Below, piece after piece: positions 1 through 6,781 of a stretch of DNA of 14,495 bases. The notes under the pieces are model-generated. The model ran no database searches. It saw only the letters and a program-made list of their open reading frames with translations, and was not told the DNA's origin. Every line of letters begins with the position of its first letter. Within the stretch, counting starts at the first letter, position 1. The DNA is from an uncultured Campylobacter sp. (lineage in GTDB: Bacteria > Campylobacterota > Campylobacteria > Campylobacterales > Campylobacteraceae), in NCBI GenBank assembly GCA_947090385.1, contig CAMUNZ010000028.1, positions 1-14,495 on the forward strand, read 5' to 3'. The translations under genes were made by a program, and so were the position numbers.

Positions 1-1
1 A

Positions 2-982
2 AATGGAATCATGATAAAAGGCGCAAAGGCAATTGAAGCTTTAAGCAAAGTTGATACTATAATTTTTGATAAAACTGGTACTTTAACTTATGGAAATTTA
101 GTAGTAACAAAAATAAAATCCTACGATAAAAACATAAATGAAAAAGAACTTTTAAATATGACAGCAAGTGCTGAGGAGCACTATTTTCATCCAGTTGCAC
201 AAGCTATTGTTATGGCTGCTAAAAAAATCGGATTTCATCATATAAAACACGATGAGGTTGAATTTATAGTAGCTCACGGAGTAAAAACATCTATAAATAA
301 ACGCGAAATAGTAATCGGAAGTAGGCATTTTTTAGAAGATGATAAAGGTATAAATTTTGATAAATTTGACGACGATAAGGAATTTGACAACAAAACTTCA
401 AATATGCTTTTTATCGGTTATAATTCTAAATTAATCGGTGCTATCGGATTAAAAGATGAAATTAGAGGAAATTCTGCTCAAATGATAGAAATTTTAAAAC
501 AAAATGGCATTAAAAATATCATAATGATTAGCGGAGATACAAAACAAAAAGCAAAACAAACAGCTGAAATTTTAGGAATAAATGAATATTATGGCGAATG
601 CTTACCAACTCAAAAAGCAAAAATTATACAAGATTTAAAAGATGATGGAAAAGTCGTGGCATTTGTAGGAGACGGGATAAATGACGCGCCAAGTTTAAGT
701 TTGGCCGATGTTGGAATTAGTATGCATAAAGGCGCCGATATAGCAAAAGCGACAGCCGATATAACGCTTTTAAAAGATGATATATTACAAGTTGCAAACG
801 CAAAAATTTTAGCGGATAAAACGTTAAAATTAGTAAAAACAAATTTTAACACGACTATAGCTATAAACTCAGCGATTTTATTTGGTGCTACATTTGGAAA
901 ATTAACTCCAGTACAAACAGCTTTTTTACATAACGGCACGACAATAGGATTACTTTTAAATTCTATGAAAGATATAAAATAA
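2..982 (+). CDS. Heavy-metal translocating P1B-type ATPase, C-terminal part (5' end outside window)
   Basis: This is the catalytic half of a membrane pump that exports metal ions using ATP. The reading frame is open to the left edge, so the ATG at 11 is internal. The phosphorylation motif DKTGTLT lies at bases 68-88. It is followed by the P1B His-Pro pair of the nucleotide-binding domain (EEHYFHP, about residues 55-61 counted from base 11), ISGDT, and the hinge GDGINDAPSL. Two final membrane helices follow, with conserved polar residues in the NFNTT...INS and HNGTTIGLLLNS segments. The HN(x)TT...NS helix differs from the CopA and ZntA ends I remember and resembles CtpC-like pumps. The transmembrane CPx-type site and any N-terminal metal-binding domain are outside the window, so metal specificity cannot be assigned. 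It converges on purH. Confidence 0.92.
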   Translation, partial: NGIMIKGAKAIEALSKVDTIIFDKTGTLTYGNLVVTKIKSYDKNINEKELLNMTASAEEHYFHPVAQAIVMAAKKIGFHHIKHDEVEFIVAHGVKTSINKREIVIGSRHFLEDDKGINFDKFDDDKEFDNKTSNMLFIGYNSKLIGAIGLKDEIRGNSAQMIEILKQNGIKNIIMISGDTKQKAKQTAEILGINEYYGECLPTQKAKIIQDLKDDGKVVAFVGDGINDAPSLSLADVGISMHKGADIAKATADITLLKDDILQVANAKILADKTLKLVKTNFNTTIAINSAILFGATFGKLTPVQTAFLHNGTTIGLLLNSMKDIK

Positions 983-1010
983 ATTTAAAAGGTGAAAACC
1001 TTTTAAATTT
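981..1010. terminator. Bidirectional hairpin terminator between convergent genes
   Basis: A perfect 12-bp inverted repeat (aaatttaaaagg / ccttttaaattt) encloses a 6-base loop (tgaaaa). It starts inside the ATPase stop codon (980-982) and ends 7 bases before the purH stop codon. Both arms are A/T-rich with a GG/CC clamp at the loop, and each side ends in a short T-rich run, so it could terminate either transcript. That it works as a terminator is inferred from symmetry and position. Confidence 0.75.
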
Positions 1011-1017
1011 CATAATT

Positions 1018-2550
1018 TTAATGCAAAAAGTGGCGAATTCCAGTAAAATACATACTCATGCCATATTCATCAGCAGCAGCTATAACATCATCATCACGAA
1101 TCGAACCGCCAGGCTCTATTATATTTTTTACTCCAACATTATGTGCTAAATCGATACTATCTCTAAATGGGAAAAAAGCTTCACTTGCTAAAGCGCAACC
1201 TTTTAAATCAAGCTCCATATCATTTGCTTTTGCAATCGCTGCCCTCATAGCATCTACTCTGCTTGTCATGCCCATTCCTATAGCAACAACTGTCGAATTT
1301 TTAACATAAACTACACAATTGCTTTTTGTAAGTGCTGCAACTTTCCAAGCGATTTGCAAATCATTAAATTCGCTTTTATCCACTTCTTTTTTTGTTACAC
1401 ATTTTGCATTTTTAACTTCATCTTCTCGCACAAAATCTCTTTGTTGATAAACAAAACCACCATCTATATGTTTAAAATCAAAATGTTCGCCATTTTTAAC
1501 TAAAAATTTATTATTTTGAGTAAAAATTTTAGTTCTTTTTTTATCAGAAAAAACCTCCAAAGCTTCATCTGTGACATTTGCAGCTATTATAACTTCTATA
1601 AAAATTTCATGCATTTTTTCCGCTAATTTCTTGTCCAAAGTACCATTTATAGCGACAACTCCACCATAAGCAGAAACTGGATCGCATTTTAAAGCATTAA
1701 TATAACTTTCAAATAAATCCGATTTTATAGCAAAACCGCAAGGATTTGCATGCTTGCAAATCGCAACAGCAGGAGCTTCGCCAAAACTACTAGCTAGCAT
1801 CAAAGCGCCATTTATATCTGTCATGTTATTGAAACTCACTTCGCCTTTTAAAGCCATAAAATTTTGTGTAAAAAAGCGATCAAATTCATATAAAGCACCT
1901 TTTTGATGCGGATTTTCGCCGTATCTAGTATTAAAAACTTTATCGCCAACTATAAATTTTTTAGCACCAAAATCACTTTTAAATTTTTTATTCATATAAT
2001 TTGCGATTATACAATCATAACTTGCCGTATGTTCATAAGCTTTAATCATCAAATTTTGTCTAAATTCCAAGCTATTTTCATTATTTTTTAATCTTTTTAT
2101 AATTTCATCATAATCATTTATATCGGTCACTACTAAAACATCTTTAAAATTTTTAGCAGCACTTCTTATCATAGTTGGACCGCCGATGTCTATATTTTCT
2201 ACGATTTCATCAAAATCATCAGTTTTTAAAATAGTTTCCTTAAAAGGATATAAATTTACACAAACCAAATCGATTTCGTTTATATTAAATTCTTGTGCTT
2301 GTTTTTTATGCTCTTCGTTATCCCTTTTAAACAAAATTCCGCCATGAATTTTTGGATGCAGAGTCTTAACTCTTCCGTCAAACATTTCAGGACTTTTTGT
2401 ATAATCACTAACTTCAACAACCGAAATTCCCTCATCTTTTAATAATTTAAAAGTTCCGCCAGTACTTAAAATTTCAAAGCCCAAACTAGCCAAATTTTTG
2501 GCAAATGAAACAATTCCATTTTTATCGCTAACGCTAATTAAAGCCCTCAT
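1018..2550 (-). CDS. purH: Bifunctional AICAR formyltransferase/IMP cyclohydrolase PurH
   Basis: PurH carries out the last two steps of purine synthesis: formyl transfer from 10-formyl-THF to AICAR, then ring closure to IMP. The 510-residue length is that of the full family. The N-terminal MGS-like cyclohydrolase domain (about 1-125) shows STGGT at 29-33, MFDGRVKTLHPKIHGG at 56-71 and NIDIGGPTMIRSAA. The transformylase domain shows RYGENPHQ (209-216), SFNN, the catalytic KHANPCG with Lys266-His267, SAYGG, ASEAFFPFRD and the C-terminal TGIRHFLH. The ATG at 2550 has a clear AGGAGA ribosome binding site just upstream. It is the last gene of the minus-strand run, 32 bp after glcD, and probably shares its transcript. 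It looks intact. Confidence 0.98.
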   Translation of the reverse strand: MRALISVSDKNGIVSFAKNLASLGFEILSTGGTFKLLKDEGISVVEVSDYTKSPEMFDGRVKTLHPKIHGGILFKRDNEEHKKQAQEFNINEIDLVCVNLYPFKETILKTDDFDEIVENIDIGGPTMIRSAAKNFKDVLVVTDINDYDEIIKRLKNNENSLEFRQNLMIKAYEHTASYDCIIANYMNKKFKSDFGAKKFIVGDKVFNTRYGENPHQKGALYEFDRFFTQNFMALKGEVSFNNMTDINGALMLASSFGEAPAVAICKHANPCGFAIKSDLFESYINALKCDPVSAYGGVVAINGTLDKKLAEKMHEIFIEVIIAANVTDEALEVFSDKKRTKIFTQNNKFLVKNGEHFDFKHIDGGFVYQQRDFVREDEVKNAKCVTKKEVDKSEFNDLQIAWKVAALTKSNCVVYVKNSTVVAIGMGMTSRVDAMRAAIAKANDMELDLKGCALASEAFFPFRDSIDLAHNVGVKNIIEPGGSIRDDDVIAAADEYGMSMYFTGIRHFLH

Positions 2551-2582
2551 CTTCTCTCCTTATAAATTTTATTTATTAAAAA

Positions 2583-3962
2583 CTAAAGCCCCATTTTTCC
2601 AGGATTTAAAATGTTATTTGGATCAAAAGCTTTTTTTATAGATCTAAAAAGCCCCATTTCTGTCTCGTTAAAAGCTAAATTCATAAAAGGCGCTTTACTA
2701 ATTCCTATACCATGTTCTCCGCTTAAAGTCCCACCAAGTTCAACCGTAGCTTTAAAAATTTCGGTTATCGCTTCATAACCCCTTTTTACAGCATTTTCAT
2801 CGTCTTTATCAACCATAACATTTGTATGCACATTTCCGTCGCCAGTATGCCCAAAACAAGGAGTTGTTACTTGAAATTTGTTTGAAATTTCTGAAATTTT
2901 TCCTAACAAATCTGGTAATTTCGATCTAGGAACAGTTATATCTTCGTTTAATTTTAAACTTCCATAGCAAGTGATGGCTTGCGAGCAATTTCTTCTTGCA
3001 AACCAAATATCTTTGCTCTCTTTTTCATCTTTTGCGATTTTAAATTCTTTTACATTTTGTGACTTAAAAACTTCCTCAATAATTTTTAAATCTTCATCTA
3101 AATCGATTTCATTTTTTCCATCAACATCGGTTATCAAAATCGCACTGGCATCAGTTGGTAAACCTTTTTTAAAGCGATTTTCTACAGCTTTTATGCTTAA
3201 ATTATCCAAAAATTCCATAGAAACTGGACAAACTCCTGCATTCATAGTTTTATAAACGGCGTTCATGGCATCATTTACAGAATTAAAAACACCGTAAGCA
3301 GTTTTTTTAAATTTTGGTTTTGCGATTAATTTAAGAGTGATTTCTGTAATTACAGCTAAAGTTCCTTCGCTTGCTATTAAAATTCCAGCGATATTATAAC
3401 CAGCAACATCTTTTATAGTTTTTTTGCCAGCTCTTATAATCTCTCCATTTGGTAAAACGGCACGAAGCGCCATAACATAATCTTTTGTTATACCATATTT
3501 TGCCGCTCTCATACCGCCTGAGTTTTCACTAACATTTCCGCCAATTGTGCTGTAATCTTGACTTGCAGGATCTGGTGGATAAAAAAGCCCTACTTTTGAA
3601 GCTGCATTTTGTAAATCCATATTTATACAGCCCGGTTGAACTACTGCAACCATATTTTTCATATCAATTTCTAAAATTTTATTCATATATTTTTCAAAAG
3701 CCAAAATCACTCCACCGTCAATCGCTAAAGATCCACCAGTAAATCCACTTCCAGCGCCTCTTGGAACTACTGAAATTTTATTTTTATTACAATATTTCAA
3801 AATTTCACAAACATCGTTTTCATCTCTAGGAAAAAGCACTGCGTCTGGTTTATATCTCTTTTTTGTAGCATCATAACAATAAGCAATTTTATGTGCTTCA
3901 TCAAAATACGCATTTTCGTAACCAAATAAATTTAAAAAAAATTTTTTATCTTTTTCAAGCAT
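2583..3962 (-). CDS. glcD: FAD-binding 2-hydroxyacid oxidase, GlcD family
   Basis: This is a flavoprotein of the vanillyl-alcohol-oxidase/PCMH fold. The family oxidises glycolate, D-lactate or similar 2-hydroxyacids and passes electrons to the respiratory chain. The N-terminal FAD_binding_4 domain (about 35-175) shows PRGAGSGFTGGS and the PPDPASQDYSTIGGNVSENSG region. The C-terminal FAD-oxidase_C domain shows the HTGDGNVHTN metal/substrate motif, GGTLSGEHGIG and FDPNNILNPGKM. At 459 residues it is full length. The ATG has an AAGGAGA ribosome binding site and lies one base after the upstream gene. It ends in TAG at a normal family C-terminus, which shows that TAG is a working stop here. No glcE or glcF partner is visible, so the substrate is open; D-lactate dehydrogenase is an equally good reading. 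Confidence 0.9.
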   Translation of the reverse strand: MLEKDKKFFLNLFGYENAYFDEAHKIAYCYDATKKRYKPDAVLFPRDENDVCEILKYCNKNKISVVPRGAGSGFTGGSLAIDGGVILAFEKYMNKILEIDMKNMVAVVQPGCINMDLQNAASKVGLFYPPDPASQDYSTIGGNVSENSGGMRAAKYGITKDYVMALRAVLPNGEIIRAGKKTIKDVAGYNIAGILIASEGTLAVITEITLKLIAKPKFKKTAYGVFNSVNDAMNAVYKTMNAGVCPVSMEFLDNLSIKAVENRFKKGLPTDASAILITDVDGKNEIDLDEDLKIIEEVFKSQNVKEFKIAKDEKESKDIWFARRNCSQAITCYGSLKLNEDITVPRSKLPDLLGKISEISNKFQVTTPCFGHTGDGNVHTNVMVDKDDENAVKRGYEAITEIFKATVELGGTLSGEHGIGISKAPFMNLAFNETEMGLFRSIKKAFDPNNILNPGKMGL

Positions 3963-3963
3963 T

Positions 3964-4680
3964 TTATTTCTCCTTGATTAAAGATTTGTAATATTCATCG
4001 TAATCTATGATTTTCTCGCTATTTAATTTATAAAATATAGTTTTTATATCTTTTACACGTGTAAAAAATGGCAATTGATAATTCGCCACTTCACCACTTT
4101 TAAATTTCTGCAAAATTTTAAAACTTAAACAATCCAAAAAATATGCTTCTTTATTTAAAGCGATAAAAATCAAACCAGCATTGCCAAAATTACACATTTT
4201 GCGAAAATCTTTTCTTGTAGGATTTGGTTTATATTCATAACTCAAATAAGCTCCGACAATATCTGGATGTATAAAGGTAATATTTGGAAAAATTTCTATT
4301 ATTTGTTTATAAATTTCTTCATTTGGAACAACAATTAAAGATCTAGAATATAAAAAATTTAGTTCAACTTCATCTCCAATTTGTGGCAAAATTTTTGGTA
4401 TCGGAAAAGCTTCCTGTTTTAAATTTTCAAAAACTTCAAAGCGAATTTTAGCCATTTTTCCGTTTTTTTCTATAACGATAGCTCTTGCCACTATGCTCGC
4501 GATTCCATCATCAAAACGGTGCGTCACAACCCCGCTACTTCCGATTTTTATAGAATCGTTATCTTCTATAAAAGCCGTATTTTTGTCGATTGAAGAAATT
4601 TTTGCAAAATATCTTGGCATATCAAAACTCACACCGAATATAAAATCAATAAAAATCAATAAAAAAATCAATTTTTTCAA
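3964..4680 (-). CDS. Exported protein with a PgbA N-terminal (PGBA_N) type domain
   Basis: This is a 238-residue protein with a classic signal peptide (MKKLIFLLIFIDFIFG) and probable cleavage near residues 16-18, so a secreted or periplasmic location is expected. The rest resembles the N-terminal domain of Helicobacter pylori PgbA/PgbB as I remember it: GVVTHRFDDGIASIVARAIV, FENLKQ..PIPK, IGDEVEL, IVVPNEEIYKQI, FIHPD, RKMCNFG, LDCLSFKIL, PFFTRV and a final YDEYYKSLIKEK. Two cysteines (KMCN and LDCLSF) are at positions shared with PgbA and may pair. The long Lys/Glu-rich tail of PgbA, linked to plasminogen binding, is missing. The start is TTG, supported by AGGAG six bases upstream. A gene beside glcD in C. 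jejuni is, from memory, also annotated as an exporting protein. Function is unknown. Confidence 0.8.
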   Translation of the reverse strand: MKKLIFLLIFIDFIFGVSFDMPRYFAKISSIDKNTAFIEDNDSIKIGSSGVVTHRFDDGIASIVARAIVIEKNGKMAKIRFEVFENLKQEAFPIPKILPQIGDEVELNFLYSRSLIVVPNEEIYKQIIEIFPNITFIHPDIVGAYLSYEYKPNPTRKDFRKMCNFGNAGLIFIALNKEAYFLDCLSFKILQKFKSGEVANYQLPFFTRVKDIKTIFYKLNSEKIIDYDEYYKSLIKEK

Positions 4681-4686
4681 AGAATT

Positions 4687-4691
4687 CTCCT
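4687..4691 (-). promoter_or_regulatory. Ribosome binding site that fixes a TTG start
   Basis: AGGAG lies six bases before the TTG at 4680. No ATG or GTG nearby would leave the signal peptide intact, so this site supports TTG initiation of the exported protein. Confidence 0.75.
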
Positions 4692-4704
4692 AAAATAAAA
4701 AATT

Positions 4705-4710
4705 ATTTTA
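4705..4710 (-). promoter_or_regulatory. Possible sigma-70 -10 box (TAAAAT) before the PgbA-N gene
   Basis: On the minus strand the 57-bp gap between murF and the exported-protein gene contains a T-rich run (TTACTTTTTT) followed by TAAAAT. This resembles the T-rich-plus-TAWAAT layout of Campylobacter promoters. In DNA this A/T-rich such matches arise by chance, so the call is weak. If real, it would let the exported protein, glcD and purH be expressed independently of the broken murF. Confidence 0.25.
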
Positions 4711-4737
4711 ACTTAAAAAAGTAACTAATAAGCAAAT

Positions 4738-6150
4738 TTATATAAAACTCGGCGCATCGTTGCTAAAAATTATCAAATCTTTTGGTTTTGTAATTTTTGC
4801 TAAAACTTCAACCATTTTATTTTTATCTTCCAATATATAAATTTTGCTTTTATCTATGTTTCGTTTGAAAATTTCTAAATTTAATTTTCCTGTGATAATA
4901 ACCAAATCAAAAATTTCATCTATTTTTTTTGCCAAAATTTCATTATTTTCATCCAAATTTTCAACAATTCCAGGCGTGATAATAACTTTTCTACCGTTAT
5001 AAAATTTTGCTAAATCATAGCTTTTTATCATACCTTTTAAATTTCCGTTAAAACTATCGTCGATTATGATTTTTCCGGCATTTTCTATCTTTTGCAAACG
5101 ATGTTCGACGCTTTTTATTTTAAAAATTTGAGTGAAAATTTTCTTATAATCTAAACCGAGAAATTTCGCAACTTTTATGCAAACACATAAATTTTCTATG
5201 TTAAATTCACCTAAAATTTTTGCTTTAAAATTTTCACCTTCGTAATTAAATTCTAATCCATCCAAATCAACTTTTAAAATTTGTATATTTTTATCATAAA
5301 AATATATATTCTTATAATTAGTCGAACTATGCAAAAATGCCTATTTTAAGCGATTGCTATGCAAAAGTTCTAATTTTGTTTTTCTAATATTTTCAATAGT
5401 TTTAAAATACTCAATATGTTGATCGCCTATTTCTCCAACGATGCAAATTTGTGGATTTAAAAAATTCGCGATTTCTAAAATATCACCATTTTTTCTAGCA
5501 CCAGCTTCTGCTATATAAATTTGTGAATTTGACGGTAAATTTTCATTTATATCACGTACTAAACCCTGCAAAGCATTTACACTTCTTGGAGTTTTATAAC
5601 AGATAAAATCATCTTTTAAAATATCAAATAAGAAATTTTTTATGCTAGTTTTTCCAAAACTTGCAGTCACGCAAATAATCATCAAATTTTTATTATTTAA
5701 GATTTTGTTTTTTGCTTTTTTGTAATAATAAAAACTAACTATTTTTTCACAAATAAAACTTGCAAAAAATGAAAAAATAAGTGTAAAAACAGCAAATTTT
5801 TGAGACAAAAAAGATGATAAAGAAAAAAAAGCTAAAAATATAAAAAAACGCTTTACGCGCGACGTAAAAACAAGCTTTTTATCAAGTTTTTTATGCCAAA
5901 AAAACAAAAAAGGTAAAAAAACAAAATAAAAAAACACAAAAAAAGCTATCCATAAAAATTTATTATCTACAAAAGCCACAAAATAGTAAAAAATAAATGG
6001 CAAAACAAAATAATAAATATGCCATTTTGGTTTTGTATAATGAAAAATAACCCTTTCGAATTTATAAGAAAACCATTGCAATGCCGTAATCAAATAAAAA
6101 GAAATAGCAAAAATAAATAAAATTTGTGTTGTAATTTTTAAAAAAAACAT
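4738..6150 (-). pseudogene. murF: UDP-MurNAc-tripeptide:D-Ala-D-Ala ligase MurF, interrupted by an in-frame amber codon
   Basis: MurF adds D-Ala-D-Ala to UDP-MurNAc-tripeptide, the last cytoplasmic step of peptidoglycan-precursor synthesis. The frame runs 470 codons from the ATG at 6150 with a single TAG (5343-5341) at codon 270. Codons 1-140 hold about five hydrophobic segments, the membrane-attached extension typical of Campylobacterota MurF. The ATP-binding loop TASFGKTS is at 162-169 (its first Gly replaced by Ala), followed by KTPRSVNALQG and EAGAR. The second half starts AFLHSS right after the stop and carries the C-terminal Mur ligase motifs EHRLQ (349-353) and DDSFNGN (364-370), ending SNDAPSFI. 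Domain content and length are those of one complete gene with no bases gained or lost. The ATP-binding and D-Ala-D-Ala-binding parts are separated by the stop, so the truncated 269-residue product should be inactive. murF starts 6 bp after yggS. Confidence 0.9.
5341..5343 (-). other. In-frame amber (TAG) codon inside murF
   Basis: The minus strand reads CGC TTA AAA TAG GCA TTT TTG CAT AGT. The codons on both sides are in the same frame and fit MurF (..HSNRLK-stop-AFLHSS..). One base change from AAG, CAG or GAG would produce it. The TTG at 5334 is the first possible restart but has no recognisable ribosome binding site. Confidence 0.95.
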
Positions 6151-6156
6151 AAATTC

Positions 6157-6781
6157 TCACTTAAATAAAATTGAGCCAAGTCTTATCATATTTGATCCAG
6201 ATTTTATAGCGATTTCATAATCCCCACTCATGCCCATCGAACAAATTTTTGCACCAAATTTTTGCAAATCTTGATAAATTTTATATGTATTTTCAAAGCT
6301 TTTTGCTATCAAATTTATATCGTTTGAATGCAAACCTATGCTCATAACGCCTATTAAATTTAAATTTTTACAATTTTGTATAATTTTTTGATAAATTTCG
6401 ATGGCTTTATCTGCATCAAGACCGTTTTTTGTATCTTCATTTGCGATATTTATTTCAATAAGAGTATCAAGTTTATAATCAAGCCTTTTATCGACAGCTA
6501 AAGCTAATTCAAAAGAGTTACAACTTTGCCACAAAACAGGCTTTGCTTTTATCATTTGATTTATTTTATTGGTTTGCAAATTTCCTATAAAATGCCACGA
6601 AATTTCGCAATCTTCAAGCTGTTTTTGTTTGATAAGTAAATCTTGAATTTTATTTTCTCCAAAATCTTTTAAACCTTGATTGTAAAAATCTTTTATAGCA
6701 TTAAAATCGACATATTTACTCGCAGCTACAACGCGAATTTTGTCTTTATAGCCAAGTTTTTCAAATTTCTAAAAATTTCAA
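6157..6781 (-). pseudogene. yggS: YggS/PROSC-family PLP homeostasis protein, frameshifted near its 5' end
   Basis: YggS proteins bind pyridoxal 5'-phosphate on one lysine and buffer cellular PLP; no catalytic activity is established. The main frame is open from 6768 to 6157 and shows VVAASKYVDF (the PLP lysine), DFGENKIQDL, the HFIGNLQTNKI motif, GVMSIG and the C-terminal MSGDYEIAIKSGSNMIRLGS. That frame has a TAG at 6771-6769 and no ATG, GTG or TTG before 6579, past the PLP lysine. In another frame, TTG at 6781 (overlapping the rseP TGA) gives MKFLEI and then TGA. Dropping one T near 6763, or adding two bases there, joins this to EKLGYKDKIRVVAASK and gives about 207 residues, normal for the family. 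So a start is present but shifted out of frame. Translation from 6579 would lack the PLP site. Confidence 0.85.
6760..6771 (-). other. Probable frameshift site in the yggS start region
   Basis: The minus strand here reads TAGAAATTTGAA, with short A and T runs. The leader MKFLEI and the body EKLGYKDK meet in different frames at this point. The shift equals one extra base or two missing ones, for example one A and one T lost from adjoining runs. Short homopolymers make both replication slippage and basecalling error plausible. Confidence 0.7.

Noticed and set aside
610..939. Open frame of 109 codons on the minus strand inside the P-type ATPase
   Set aside because: It lies antisense to conserved ATPase motifs and its translation has no domain-like pattern; it is a shadow of the real gene.
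4738..5334. A separate 198-residue gene beginning at TTG 5334
   Set aside because: It is the in-frame continuation of murF after the amber codon, with no ribosome binding site and no family start at this point; treated as the second half of murF.
5341..5343. TAG recoded as an amino acid (pyrrolysine-like or code change)
   Set aside because: glcD ends in TAG at a normal C-terminus, no recoding element is visible near the codon, and MurF has no reason to hold a special residue there. Suppression cannot be excluded but is not supported here.
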